Shown piece after piece: positions 10,686-23,880 of a DNA stretch of 64,000 nucleotides; position 1 is the first letter of the stretch, and each line of letters opens with the position of its first letter. A model generated the notes under the pieces. It was not told where the DNA came from and searched no databases. It saw only the letters and a program-made list of their open reading frames with translations. The DNA comes from Nageia nagi. Its lineage: Eukaryota > Pinophyta. Location: assembly GCA_050084985.1 (NCBI GenBank), contig JBITNC010000001.1, forward strand, positions 154,752,001 to 154,816,000, read 5' to 3'. A program made the translations under genes and the position numbers.

Positions 10686-13600
10686 ATTGCATGTAATGAA
10701 AAATTTATTTGCATAATGGTCAAGTTTAAAATGGGGTTTTCCTAATCCTCCTCCCTCTAAGTACTCAACCCATACACCAAAAGTCTACAAAGATGCTCAT
10801 TAAACAAAGGTCCATGGAGATGTTCGATGGTCGATGCTCACAAATCAAAGGATGTGTTCCATGATAAGACAAAGCATAATTTACTAAATAACATGCTATA
10901 CTTTATTTGTATTATGAGATGATGATGAATTACCAAGTCATTAATAAGAGATTTGTATTAGCCTTATGATGTATTAATGTCTATTGTAATATGTTTATGA
11001 AACCTTTTTCATTATCTTAGATGTTCACTAATGAACTTATGAAGTGTATTAAATCTCCTTGTAATTGATTATTAACTTAGAAATGATCAATAAGGAATGT
11101 TTTATATTTATTTATTGTTAGTATAATGAATGGTAAATGAAATGTAGGTGATTTTATGTTTGGAAAATGCTAACTTAGTGGAAGTGCGATCTCTTGGGTG
11201 GTATGGGCCCTAAGAAGAAAATTACTACATCATGATCAAAAAGCCTATTTCACATGAGATGTGGAATAGGAATGGTGAAGTTACTTTGAGGTATCTTCTC
11301 AATAGGGTGAGTGTTGAGAAGTGAACACCAAAAAATTTTATCAAGGTTGGTTACCCTAGGTTTCTTAACCAATCTTGCCATGTGAGTTCTAAACTAGCAA
11401 GCAACATTATTAAACTCATTTGGGATCACATGGTTCATTCCTAGAATATCGAGTGCTAAACTAAAAAGAAAAAATTAGGTCTAAAATTTAGGGTTCTGGT
11501 TGATAAGAATAGTGGATGCATTACAATAGCAAACTATTATCGCATGGTAGTAGATTGCTATCACCTGATAGTAGATTGCTATTTCTTAATAGTAGCAAAC
11601 TACTACAAATCTCTTTAAATTTGCCAAAAAATCTACATGACTTTTTAAGATTCAAATTCACCTTTGTAATTTTTAAATTTTATTTTTAAAATTACTTTAC
11701 CTACTAATCCAATTCACTAAAAAATTTCCAAGTTATTTTTTAGGAAGGGCTCTTAAAATGAACCCTAATCTAGTTTTCCAATGATTTAGGTATTGATCTA
11801 AAGAACTCAAGGAATTATCTAGATTGCCTATGGATGTATATTAATGACTATGAATAATGATTCATACATGCTATACAATATAATTGTGTTTATTAATTAC
11901 ATTTCATAATAATAGTAATATATATTAAATAAATAAAATATATAATAATTAAATAAATGTACAAACTAAGTTATCCAAATAGATATATTATTTTTTTATT
12001 ATGTTAAATAAATCCTTTATAATATAACACATCCACATAAGGCATAATAAAACGTATAGAAGTGTATTAGGCACATAATTTGTATTGTATTTGTGAAGAT
12101 CCAACATATGTGGATGTAAGAAATGTGAGTATGAGTAAAGATACTTAGATAAGGGTATTCTGCACACTCCAAAGACTTTATAATATGTATTTCTCTTATG
12201 TTAATTTGAAGGATCTAAGAGACAAATAAACTCTATAGAGAATTCTTTAAGTAGCTTTTCACATTGGTTGGGATCTCACCTAGCTTTGAACCTATTTTAG
12301 ATTAATTCATAAACTATTACCTAAGATTATTTGATACTAAAATATTGACATGCTCCATTAGACTAAATATGTAATATGATTTATTAGGAAGTGTATTGTC
12401 CCATGAGTTATGGGTAGTCAAATACAATTATGCCAAACTAAAACATAAGATCTCTTTATTTTATTCTTGAATTAAATAATTTTGATAAGAAGATAAATTA
12501 AAATATACCATGATGCTTATGATTTTATAAAGTATGTATATATTTTGCAAGTATGCGTAATTTTTCAATAAATATTTATAGTAAAAATTATTATGTATAC
12601 CCCATAGCAATTCATAAGATAAAAGTCCTTCATGATGTCAAATAATTTATTGAATTGATTACCTTCCATCTCATGCTAATAATTAAAATTATTTGATAAG
12701 AATAAAATAAGAATATAAATACCACAATGTAGAGGATTTATTTATTTTTAATGAATTATTCAACATAAAAGGCCTTCACTTTATTTTACTTATAAAATAT
12801 TCAATTTTTCATTATTATTGATATCTTCAAAGATAACAATGTTAAGATTGGATTGAATTATGAATGAAATAAATTCTAGAGTGGAATATATAATAATATC
12901 AATTCTAGATTAAGAGATGATGGTTCTAGAAGCAAAATATTATAAAATTAATTAATGAGTTTGATCCTTTAATTATCCAAGTCATGCTCTAGAAGATGCT
13001 GAAATCCTATTACTAATATTACTAATGAAGTGATCACTTTCTAATTGGTATTTACCATTCTTAGTTTAGTATAACGATAACCAAGGGTAATCAATTCTTT
13101 ATTGATAGTGTGAACAATATGGTGTACATGAGGGAATATGATGAATGCTAATGGTAATATTGCAAGATGTACATTGATAATAATTGAGAGAACTATAATT
13201 TGATTTATATTTTATGAAAAGAATAGTAAGGGAAAAATAACTTACTATGTTGAAACTAATGATATTTATCCTAATATTCTTAAGGGAACCTTTCATTTAT
13301 GTGTATGGTTTAAGAGAGATAAGCAATTATATTCATGTTTCAAAAAAAAAAAATATGATTAAAATTAGAGTGTTATGGAAAGAGTAATATATTTAAGATA
13401 AAATAAATATCATGAATGATATAAATTATATACAATTTGAAAATACAACATGTAAGGATACATATTAAGTCATAAAGGGAACTATAAAAGTTGTATACCC
13501 TTATGGACCAAAAGGAAGAGAGCTCCTAATATATATGGTAAAATACAAAGATATATGGATCATGAGAAGATTTTGATATTGGACTCAGAATAATACTTTT

Positions 13601-15409
13601 TATTACTATTTAATTTTCTATTATGCCAATTTATTTATATATATAGACACACACATATCAAATGTTAGTTAAAAGGTAGAACTAGTAATTGTAGTAATTA
13701 ATATTAACCTTACTATTAACTAATAGTTGCCTTAAATTTATTAAAAATTATCAATAATAATGTGAAGGATTAAAACTTATTTACTAATATTAATATTAAA
13801 GAGCATTATCAATTTATAATCACCAATAATTATTATTTATTATATTCAAATTGATGATGTACATAGCTAGTTAATGATCACTAAGTGTTGAACTAGTAAT
13901 TGACTATAAGTATCAATAATGGTGATATACAAAATAACAATTCTAACATTAAGATAAGGAATAACAATGATGATGATGAAAAGTCCAATGACAAGGGAAT
14001 TGATTATGAAAGAGCTAAAAAGGTAATAACAATATCTAATAACTTCATGGTAATTTAGATTATTATTTAAAATATAATTATTCCATTTAAATAAGTGAAT
14101 GACGAATATTTTAATTTCTTAACACATTCAGATCCATTTATTATAACATATTAGGTTGAATTATTATAATATTTCATATTGATATATCCATAATAATTTT
14201 GTAAAATAGTTGGAATGGCTCCAAATCAAGTCACATCCCCAACAAGCAAGCCATTTAGAGGAAGACATCCATAATAAGAAATTGATGTAGAGAAAGATAT
14301 ATACCTAAGTAAAATATAAGTTATGAATTCAAGTTAGGTGTGCATATAATATTTTTACTCTTAAAATAATTATAAATATATAAATATTTTATATTAGATT
14401 CAACATATTTTTAGATTTAACTTACGCTTCCTTCAAGAAATGGTTTTGATTGGTATGTTTGTGCAGAGGATGTTGTGTTGCAATATGTTAATTATCATGC
14501 TACATCATTTCAATTAAGCATGTTGTAGTAAGATGAGCCCATTAGTTTAGGAGGATATAACTAATTTACATCTCATTTGGTCTTTATTATATGATCAAAT
14601 AGTTGATTATGCATGTTCTTATATGCATTGAGCAAGAAGCTTAATTTTAAATTGTTTTAAAAAAATAATCTTTTTCATTTTGATGCAACTTGCACACATA
14701 ACATATCCTTGTCATATCTTTTAGATGTTAACATTTAATGTATTAGACTTTATATTATTTTTATCATCTTAGTATCTCGACATTAGTAGTATTTCAGTAT
14801 TATTAGTATTTCTCACATCAACATTAACTTCCCTCATTTAGATGTTATGTCCTACATCTTTTTGACTACTTAATTGATAAATATATTATAAATCAAAAAC
14901 TTTAACTATGCATTGAAAACTAATTCTTTAACTAGCAACACTTATCCCATTATATTATCTATAAATTAAAAAATATCCTCAAATTTATTCTCTTTAATAC
15001 CTCTTTTAAAATAAAATAAAATAAAAATTATTTATTAAAAAAAACAAAATCATATTTACAAAAACCACAATTCTACATTATGTAATCATTATATTATAAT
15101 ACCATCCAATTATAATGCTCTTCGTAAATAATGAAATTTTAAATCACCTCATAACTAAACATCTAATATTGAATAATTTTTGTAATAGAGGTCCAAATTC
15201 AAAGTCTATTATCCTCTCCACAATTTAATAGCTCTACACTATATGATAGCTGGGGGAGTTCAAATACTTTCCAAATCTACTTACAATCCATGTACACTTT
15301 ACATGGAAGTTCAAACTTCCGGATAACCCTAACATCAATACTACTTGATTATTGACAGCTATTCTGCAAGTCCAGATGTTTACAAATCAATTAAGCCTGG
15401 AAAATCGTC
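10686..15409. other. AT-rich upstream region of IQD exon 1, copy 1
   Basis: No convincing gene. It holds the ~21-bp repeat cluster at 11525-11608 and an ~840-bp deletion at about 12430 relative to the other copies. From 12431 on it is nearly identical to copy 2 at a constant offset of 16,025 bp. A 65-codon open frame at 13099-13296 (minus) is low-complexity and shows no motif. The last few hundred bases presumably hold the IQD promoter and 5' leader; no clear TATA box could be assigned. Confidence 0.6.
11525..11608. repeat. ~21-bp GTAGTAGATTGCTATC tandem repeats, copy 1
   Basis: About four imperfect units built on AGTAGATTGCTATCACC, flanked by degenerate AGCAAACTAC units. Versions lie at 26725-26808 and 41140-41220 with copy-specific substitutions. 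Function unknown. Confidence 0.75.
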
Positions 15410-15808
15410 ATGATGATATCGAGACTCTCATCTCCATATCGAAACTCACCTCTTCGCAACTCACTTTTGTTTGGACACCATGGCCTTCAAAGTCTTGAGG
15501 TGCCCATTGCAAGGGTTTCTTTTATATCCAAGAAGCAACATTGTCAGATCTCCGCCATCATGGCCTGGTTCAAACATTACGTTAAGAGGATTATCAAATC
15601 CTCTTTCCCGTCCAGGAAAGCATCAGCATTTCGTAGATCTGCCATAACACAAACAAAGGAGGATGCTAATTACGCATTGCAAATAGCCAAAGCAACTGTT
15701 GCCTCAACAAGGAAGCCCAAGCAAATTCGGATTTCCAATCACAATCAGATTCAATCTGCAGAAGAACGTGCTGCCATTAAAATCCAAGCAATATACCGAG
15801 GCCATCTA
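15410..15808 (+). CDS. IQD-like: IQD first coding exon, copy 1 (no adjacent exon 2)
   Basis: First exon of a plant IQ67-domain gene. It encodes 133 residues up to a phase-0 boundary after a Leu codon, followed by a strong donor GTAAGT at 15809. Residues 119-133 read ERAAIKIQAIYRGHL, the first IQ motif (IQ at 125-126, RG at 130-131). The residue 51 start (15560) reads MAWFKHYVKRIIKSSF and resembles the usual IQD N-terminus. The preceding 50 residues are rich in Ser, Arg and hydrophobics and could be a targeting extension or translated leader. Exon sequence matches copy 2 exactly at protein level. The unit ends 525 bp into the intron, where R1 sequence begins, so no exon 2 follows locally. The exon could act only by splicing over ~31 kb to 46830; otherwise it is a truncated pseudogene. 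Confidence 0.75.
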
Positions 15809-16333
15809 GTAAGTAAAAACATTTAGCAAATATTTTTCTTGCATTCAGTTTTTGTGCTGGGATCAGTCTGTACTCATAGGTAATTTATGTATGTATATAA
15901 AAACTTAGTGAATTCTTAAAATTATCAGGCGGTCATAAGAAGGAAATGTATCTGTAAAGAAAGTGATCTCTTCTTAATCATACATGAATAATTATAATTA
16001 TATCTTGGTGATGGATCATGGCCCAGCGTTGTCTGTCTGGGATGTTGGTTGGGTTATGTTCATAATTTGCTTGATTGGGTTTTGCTTATGATTGATATTC
16101 CACAGTAAAAGTAAAACATATTAACACACGGAGATCAATCTATTTATGGGATAATTGTAGTAAATCATATGTTTCTTAGTAAAGATGGAAGATACTCAGC
16201 AAGATCAACACATAATCAATTCAACTAACAAAATATTTGAGACACAGTTAAACTACATAATATTTGTTCCGTACTCACAGAACATATCCATAAAATTTAT
16301 CTAAATCTTCGATGAACCATCCCATGGAATGAC
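15809..16333 (+). other. Truncated IQD intron 1, copy 1
   Basis: Begins with donor GTAAGT and is colinear with 46226-46750 of copy 3 with few differences. It stops at the repeat junction CTCA (16334-16337), after which R1 integrase sequence starts. The acceptor side is absent. Confidence 0.88.
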
Positions 16334-16337
16334 CTCA

Positions 16338-17225
16338 AATAAGGATTCTAAGTTCACTTTCATATTTTGAAAATCATTATATAAGGCATTGGGTATAAAG
16401 TTAAATATGAGCTCAGCTTATCATCTTAAGAAACATGGGTAGAAGGAATGTATGAATAGAGTCCTCAAGGACATGCTTAGAATGTATTGCATGGAACAAA
16501 AGACCTAATGGGAAGATTATCTTTATTTGGTTGAGTTCGCATACAATAATGGTTGTCATTCATATTTAGGAATGGCTCCTTTTTGAGGAACTATATGGAA
16601 GGAGATGCAAAAGTCCTTTGAATTGGGATAATTGAGAGGATCGAGTGATGATCCAACAAAAAATGTTAAAGTAAATGGAGGAGCAGCTCAATTCTATTTG
16701 ATGAAATTTGAAGGAAGCTACCGATGGATAGAAGAGGTATGCCAACATTAAGAGAACTCCTTGAGAATTTGCTATGGGTGATAAGGTTTTTTTATGAATC
16801 TGACCCATGAAAAGTGCCATAAAATCAACTAAATTGGATCCCCAATTTGTTGGTCCTTTTGAAATTATGGAAAACAAGAGTCCTATAGCTTACAAACTTG
16901 CCTTGCCACCAAGTTTGTCTAAAATGCATGGTGTATTTCATGTCTCCATGTTATGAAAGGATGTTACTAACCCTTCTCATATTTTGGATTTCTCTTATTT
17001 ATAGATCTTAACTTTTAGGACTAGGAAGCTAAGAAATAGGGAAATTAATGAATGTCTTGTCTAATGGGATAAATATTTTGAGTAATCTTCCATGTGGAAA
17101 GACACAACCATTATAAAAAGATAATTTCCATATTTATTTATTTAATTAAGTATGTAGAACATCTATAAGTTTTGTGTTTGTATCAAAGAACATAGGGGAC
17201 TATGTTCCTTTTAAGGGAGGGTGTA
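16338..17225 (+). pseudogene. R1 integrase/chromodomain fragment, copy 2
   Basis: Starts mid-domain at the duplication breakpoint (NKDSKFTF-type block) and repeats the R1 integrase C-terminal half: FAYNNGCHSYLGMAP near 16540-16580, FVGPFEIMENKSPIAY near 16845-16890, KMHGVFHVSML near 16925-16955, and the decayed chromodomain to about 17110. It has the same classes of stop codon as 1418-2220. It lacks RT and RNase H because these lie outside the duplicated unit. Confidence 0.88.
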
Positions 17226-18300
17226 TGTCATGAACCACCTCAAGATACTATTAGAGCTCGAGCACCATTAAGGATTTGAATGAATTATATTTGAATATGG
17301 TAATGATATGTTTGATAAGGGAATATGTATCATTTGTGATAATTTGATGCTAGCTTCAAGATGTTTTGACATAGGTCACTTTGATATGGAGAAGCAATCC
17401 AAAGACCTTAGGGAACAAAGGTGAACTAGTGATGGGAATGGAAGGGTAAGAGAAGAAAATGATTAGCATTCATTCGCTAACACACCATATGACCATCATA
17501 AATCATGTAGTTGCATGTAGAATAATTGCTATGATTGCCAATTTCTTGATGAAAATATGTTTGGAAAAATGTGTGGATTAATCTTACTTTATAAGACAAG
17601 ATGATCATCGCAAGTAAAGGTTTGTTTCCCTTGTTTTGTGTTTTTGAAATTCAAAATTTAAATGGAGGGAAAAAGGAATATACCTTATTTAAATTTAAAA
17701 AATTTTATAAGATAAGAATGATAAATTAAATGGGGTAAAAGTTGAATATGAGAACCCATACTATTGCCACATGGGGCTAATAGTAAAAATGGTATCAGAA
17801 AAAGACTAAGGTCTCCTTATGGTGTTACAATATATTTAATGGGTAAGAAAATAATGGATTAATGACCTTACTTAGTTTTCTTATCTTGTGTTAGGTATGG
17901 ATAAAAGTTGGCACTGATTTTTTAGTTAATAAAAAAGTCTCCAAGGTATTTAATACCATTTCAATCATCAACAACTTTAAGAAAACCTACCCTAAAAATT
18001 ATTAAAGGTGAGAGAAGATGTTCATTTGGATACACATGACCATATTTAGCTATAAATAGGAGGGGTGGAACATTAGAAAAATATCTACCTATCTATCTAT
18101 CTTTTATTATTCTCAAGCTTGGGTGTAGAGTTACGTGAAGAAAAGAAGTCTCTTTTACCTTTCCAAGCTCAGGTGCATTCTTATACATATCTAAAATATT
18201 TGTTTGCAAGAGTCATATATTGAGAACATTTTTTTTTAATTATATTAAAGTGTTATTGATAAAAATTCTTTTACCATTAGAAGAGACATATTGTTTATTT
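17226..18300 (+). mobile_element. R1 3' LTR, copy 2 (right end not fixed)
   Basis: Starts TGTCATGAACC after the purine tract AAGGGAGGG. A TATA box CTATAAATAGG lies at 18050-18060. Nearly identical to 33251-34325 and a few percent different from 2330-3400. Confidence 0.6.
18050..18058 (+). promoter_or_regulatory. TATA box of R1 LTR, copy 2
   Basis: CTATAAATA followed by GGAGGGGTGG; the rightward LTR promoter equivalent to 3154. Confidence 0.5.
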
Positions 18301-18427
18301 TGTTGGATATAATGCATGTGATTTTTGAAGCCTTGTCTTGTCATTTAAAAGAGCAAAGCGATGGGATCTTACTATTTTTAAGTTTTATTGGGAAATCTCA
18401 AATACAAAAGTGTATTATAGTATAGTC

Positions 18428-18531
18428 AATTAATTTTATTGTGGGTATTTCATGTACCTTATGCTTATGAAAAGAATTTAATTAATTTTATTGTGGGTAT
18501 TTCATGTACCTTATGCTTATGAAAAGAATTT
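18428..18531. repeat. 52-bp tandem duplication, copy 2
   Basis: Two exact 52-bp units starting AATTAATTTTATTGTGGG. Shared with copy 3 (34453-34556) but single in copy 1 (about 3548), so it arose after copy 1 split from the ancestor of the left ends of copies 2 and 3. Confidence 0.93.
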
Positions 18532-20006
18532 AATCTTACTCTGAACCTATGTATCCTCCCACATTTTCTATGTGGTAATTCATAGCCATAATATTTGAAG
18601 TCAAACCATTTATACTACTCTTTGGTAGTATTCCAACCTTTATCTTCCTAGAATTAATCAATACATTTATTTTGAAATACACAACCTTCCCATTTTGAAA
18701 ATATTTTGTAGTCATTTATGTGCTCTTTCTCATTTTACTTACTCAAGCACACATGATCCATACATAATAAGGCACTATTGTTCACTAATTCTTCTCAGGT
18801 TTTCAAGATTCCTTTGTGGTGATCTATGCTAGAAGAATACTAAAAAATGGGTGTAGAGTATGGCTTTGCTTCAATAATTATGTGACAATCTCTAATACTC
18901 TAGTAGAAACCCCTTTTGTGCTTATCCTACCACCATTACTATCCATAAAAATGTATTTGCATCTTGACTACTATCAAACAAGTCTTGGGTATGGTGTATT
19001 CATATGCATTTTATCTACATGTCTATCTAGGTATTCATGACCACATATTTAAAAAACTAATAATATCTACTACTCTTTGATGAATCCCCATACCTTCTAG
19101 AGATATCATGATTGAACATGTTAAACAGAATGTTGGTTGCATCTATCCATTCTATTTGAATCACCTTTGCTCACATCCATGGATCTCTATCTATATCATC
19201 AAATATTCCTCAAGCCTTGAAGTTGAATATAATTATGACCTTAACCTCTTTATACACATTCCTATGGGATAGAACTCCATATCTTCCCCATGATCTTGGT
19301 TCTGGGAATATACTATTAAAATTTATAGAAATTGGTTTCACTTTAAACTAAAAACTTATGCTATTTGTAAAATCTACATGTGATCTCAGTGAAAATCCTC
19401 TTTACCATAGTTGTATCTTGCCATTCGATTGGCATGATGTCCTTTCATTAAGTTGGGATTTGTTTCAAGGTCACTTAAACCATCCAAGTAAATCATTAAT
19501 TTGATTAGTATAATATATGGTGAATCAAGGAAGGACTTTGGTATTTCATAGATACAACTTACATTTAATTTAATTTCCCTTTTACTTTTAACACCTACTC
19601 CACTATGATTAGTACCTTTTTGTTTTTAAAATGTTATTTAGTACTTTTATGATTAAATTCAATCTTAGTATGTAGATGGATTAATGACTAACAAAGAAGA
19701 AATATGAATATTAGATTAGAAGGGATATAAAGAAGAAATATGAATATTAGACTAGAAGGGATATAAAGGGTGACTATACATTAATAAGATGTGGTTCACA
19801 ATAAATTTATTATTGCTATAGATGAAAAACTATATTTGTTTGAGATAGTAAGATATTAATATTAAATTTGGGAACGTTAAAACCTAAAACTATCAGATAA
19901 TAGTAATATACATGGTTAGTTTATGAAAGGAATGTTATTGTGACCAAGGAAGGGAGGTGATAAAAATCCTCCTAAGGTCCATATAGGTGAATGTGAATAG
20001 GATTAC
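18532..20006. other. Non-coding spacer, copy 2
   Basis: AT-rich, no recognised gene. It contains the 36-bp duplication at 19695-19766. The near-identity with copy 3 fades in this interval, beginning at a one-base indel near 18640 and with clear substitutions by about 19060. Confidence 0.6.
19695..19766. repeat. 36-bp tandem duplication, copy 2
   Basis: Same paired 36-bp units as at 4761-4832, with the same distinguishing GATT/GACT difference between units. Confidence 0.9.
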
Positions 20007-20416
20007 TATTACAATGCTACAAATATGAAAAGGGAAATATTACAAAAATGAAATGAATATTGATTTGAAATAGGAAAATGACAACTATATAGTGGAAATA
20101 ATAGATCATGCACTGATAAATAGAATACAAAATAGCATCAATAAGTAGATAAGGATAGGATTTTACTAAATAGTAATAGAATCATAGGCCATTTTGAGGG
20201 GACTATCTCTTTACAACTCCAAAAGTGAAAAATAATATTCAAGATGCCTTTCTCCACACACTTCTATCTATTTATAATAAACTAATCCTAACCCTAATAG
20301 TTACAAAAAATTAGGCCCTACCCTTACGATCACAATATTATAGTTTACAATATAGGCTAATAATTTAATAAAATACTAATACTAACACTAAAATGTTAGG
20401 ATGTGAGATTCTAACA
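20007..20416 (-). repeat. R2 3' LTR, copy 2
   Basis: 410 bp from the decayed terminus TATTACA to TCTAACA, adjoining the polypurine tract on its right. Confidence 0.9.
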
Positions 20417-20417
20417 T

Positions 20418-22990
20418 GCCACCCCTCTTGGGATGAAGCTTTGTCCTCAAAGCTTGAATTGTGAGAATTGTTGCTACAACTAATGAAGTATTTCCCATTT
20501 TGCATCTTTTGGTGCCATGCCTTGCCACTACATAAGGACTCTTGTGATGGAGCGATTACGAAGCTATCATGAATGTTGATCCATAATTGCCTCAGGTACA
20601 AGAGACATGAAACACTGGGTGAATCTTGGAAGAATTAGGGAGCTCTAGTTTGTATTGAGTTGGGCCAATGCATTGTAACACCTTGTAAGGACCATAAAAC
20701 CTTTGGGTCAATTTTTGAGGGCCTTTTCTTTTTAAAGATTTTTGGTGATAAGGTTGCAGCCTTAGAAAGACCATGTCATCTACTTGGAACTCTCTTTCCA
20801 TATGTTGCTTATCAACTTTTGTTTCATACAGTGTTGTGCTATCTAAATGTTATCCTTGAGAAAATGAAGAATATGATCCCAAGTAACTAAAGCTAAGTCA
20901 AATACCTTAACTATACTAGTACCTATAGCATATTAGGTGACTATTGGTGGAGCTTGAACATACACTACTTCATAGGGGATCATCTTGCTAGTAGAATGAT
21001 AAGATGTATTATACCACCACTCATCTAAGGGAAGCCATCATACCCAATGCATAGGTTGTGCTAATGTAAAATAATGTAAATATGTTTCCAAGCATTTGTT
21101 GATAATCTTAGTCTAACCATCAATTTGTGGGTGATATGTTGAGCTTAAGTTTAGTTGGGTACCTTGTAGTTTGAAAAGCTCTTGCCAAAAATGACTTGTA
21201 AAAGTGGGATCACAATCACTAACAATCATCTTTAGCATGCCATTTAGTTTGAAAATTATATCTAGGAATAATTATGCCATTATCATTTCTTTGTAGGGAT
21301 GAGCCAATGAACCAAAATGAGCATATTCGGATAATTGATCAACCACCACTAGAATAACTAATTTACCATGGGATTTAGGAAGGCCTTCAATGAAATCCAT
21401 TGAGATATATATCCATGTATGGTTAGGTATGGGAAGAGATTGAAGGAGTCTTGGAGTACCCACTGCCTCACCCTTTTCTTATTGACACACATCATAAGCT
21501 ACCATAAACTACTTGATAGCCAATTTCATTCTTGTCCAATAGAATGATCATGCCACCCACTTATAAGTTTTTAAAAATTCATCATTTCTTGATGTAGGTA
21601 TGAAATGCAATTCAGCAAGTATTCCTAATTTACATTTTGAAGGAGTTAGTAATAAAGTTTGGCCTTTGAATCTCAAAATACCATCATGCAATGTGTGGTG
21701 TGATTTACTTGTGGGGTGTTGAGTGATCTATTTTAGCAATTTTTGGTTGGAGCTATCCTCTACCCACTCTTATTTAAATTTATCCAACCATTGAGGAATA
21801 TGAAATGAAAGAGCTTACAGTGCTACTTAATCTTCAAATGTTTTGGATAAAGCATCAGTAACCACATTCTCCTTACCTTTATGGTATACTATCTCATAAT
21901 CATAACCTAATAGTTTGGTCACCCATTTTTGTTGCTTAGGCATAGAAATGCATTGCTAAATAAAAAATTTCAAACTATGATGATTTGTGAGGATGATGAA
22001 ATGGTGACCAATGAGATATGGTCTTTAACATTGAACTGCATGAATGATGGCAAGCATTTCTTTTTCATAAGTGGATTAACCTAAATTTTTTCTAGAGAGT
22101 GCTCTACTAGTGAATGCTAAGGGATGCCCCTCTTGCATTAATACTACCCTGATTCCTACTCCATAAGCATCACTTTATATCATAAAAGTTTTAGAAAAAA
22201 CTAGCATTGCTAATATCAGGGTGGTACACATTGCCTCCTTGAGCTTAAGGAAGGCTACCTCAGCTTGAGGGGACCATTGAAAAGCATTCTTTTTCAACAA
22301 CATAGTTAGAGGTGCTACAAGCTTGCCATAATCCTTTGTAAATTTCCTATAATAGCATATCAACCCCAAGAATCCTTGAAGACTTTTCAAAGATGTAGGA
22401 ATAGACCAGTTCTACATGTTAATAATCTTCTGTGGATACACATTAACTCCCTCTTTAGATATAACATGGCCTAAGTAGTCAATTTCCCTCTTACTAAATG
22501 AACATTTTGATTTTTTTACATATAGCTAGTGTTCCTTCAAAATTTGTAAGGTTTGGTCAACATATACCACATGTTCTTGCCATGTCTTACTATAGATCAA
22601 GATATCATCAAAGAAAACTAAAATGAACTTCCTAAGGAATAGATGAAACACCTAATTCATTAAACTTTGAAATATGGACGGGGCATTTGTGAGGCCAAAA
22701 GGCATGACCAAGAACTCATAATGGTCCTTATGGGTGTGAAATAAAATTTTCAATATATCCTCCTCCTTAAGGTAGATTTGTGATACCCAGATCGTAGGTC
22801 CCACTTGGATAAATATCTTGCCCCATGTAGTTCATCCAATAATTCATTAATGATCGAGATGGAAAATTTGTATTTGATGGTAATTTTATTGAGGGCCCTA
22901 AAATCCACACACATACACCTTGAACCATCTTTCTTATGAACCAATATAATTGGAGAAGAATATGAGCTTACATTAGGTTAGATTACTCTT
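20418..22990 (-). pseudogene. R2 pol, copy 2: RT, RNase H, integrase, chromodomain
   Basis: Read on the minus strand from 22990. RT runs from MVHKKDGSRCMCVDFRALNK (22944) through [20 protein letters not shown], where the catalytic-block LDL reads WDL. The connection LQGFLGLICYYRKFTKDYGK is open at 22390-22175 with NWSIP intact. RNase H is degraded at about 22230-21830. Integrase includes [18 protein letters not shown], then [14 protein letters not shown] (21463-21272), SDCDPTFTS near 21210 and a Lys in place of the catalytic Glu near 21110. The C-terminus MEREFQVDDMVFLRLQPYHQ to HPVFHVSCT is open at 20801-20592, followed by the chromodomain remnant VPEAIMDQHS...LRNRSITRVLM...WQGMAPKDAKWE. Many stops elsewhere. 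Confidence 0.88.
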
Positions 22991-23579
22991 ACATCCAATA
23001 GTTCCTTAACCAATTTTTCAACTTCATTTTTCTATAAATAAGGATACTGATAAGGATGAATGTTTGGTGGGTGGATTCCTACACCAATTGGATAGCATGA
23101 TCATGTGATTTCTGGGGTGGTAAGCCCATTGGTTCCTCAAAGGTACTTGAATGCTTACTTAAGATGGGCTACAGATCCTTAGGCATTATGATTTTAGATT
23201 TGACGATTGATAAAGAGTATAACTATGATAGCATCCCTTTTCCACATTTTTGTAGGATCTTTTCCATGTGATGTGAGCTCACAACTTGTATAGATCCACC
23301 TTGTAATCCCCTAAAAGTATGCTCTTGTTCATCTATTTTAAAGGTCATTCATATCTCTACAAAATTCCACTATATAGTGCCTAAAGTCCTTAACCATGGA
23401 ACCCCCAAAACTATATCACATCCACAAAGTGGTAAAGTGTACATGTTGCTTTTCAAAGTATAGTGGTCCATGCTCAATTTGACATTGTGACATGTGATTT
23501 TACATGCTATTTTTCCTCCATTCCCAACGATAACTTCAAAATTATTTGTAGGGTGAATGTAATAGTTGGCAACCTTATC

Positions 23580-23880
23580 GACTCATGGATCAATGAAATT
23601 ATGAGTACTTCTTGAATCCAACAATATTATGAGAGGGCATTTTTTAAAAATCCCTTTGGCCTTCATAGTTTGAGGGTTGGTAATTCCTACCAATGCATTG
23701 TAAGATATAATTGGAGCCTCCTCATTTAGAATTTCCTCCGTAGCCTCTTCAGGTGTACTCTCATATTTCTCCTCACTAGGAGCATCAGCATCAAGCAAAT
23801 ATAACTTTTTTTATGTACAATGATGACCATGAACAAATTTCTCATCATAATTATAGCACAAGCCCTTCTTTTGATGCTCT
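23580..23880 (-). pseudogene. R2 protease and gag zinc knuckle, copy 2
   Basis: A 71-residue open stretch (23798-23583) reads LDADAPSEEKYESTPEEATE, an acidic linker, then ends KCPLIILLDSRSTHNFIDP, the protease active-site segment with DSR for DSG. Upstream (about 23870-23815) the knuckle reads LCYNYDEKFVHGHHC: the second Cys of CCHC is Tyr. This is the best-preserved gag/protease junction of the three copies. Confidence 0.83.

Larger units (their letters stand above)
1418..16333. repeat. Tandem repeat unit, copy 1 (R1 integrase to IQD intron 1)
   Basis: First of three head-to-tail units, 14,916 bp. It begins at the CTCA of 1418-1421 in R1 integrase and ends where IQD intron sequence (GGAATGAC, to 16333) runs directly into the same integrase sequence (CTCAAATAAGG, from 16334). 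Relative to copies 2 and 3 it lacks ~840 bp after about 12430, 207 bp in R2 gag and about 90 bp before the R2 protease. It also lacks the 52-bp duplication of the other two copies. Its R2 portion is the most diverged of the three. Confidence 0.93.

Noticed and set aside
13099-13296. 65-codon minus-strand open frame, repeated at 29124 and 43538
   Set aside because: Low-complexity Ile/Ser/Tyr composition from AT-rich DNA, no motif; conservation is explained by the triplication.
20660-20890. 76-codon plus-strand frame over the R2 integrase C-terminus (also 36686)
   Set aside because: Antisense to the clear minus-strand HPVFHVS-containing frame.
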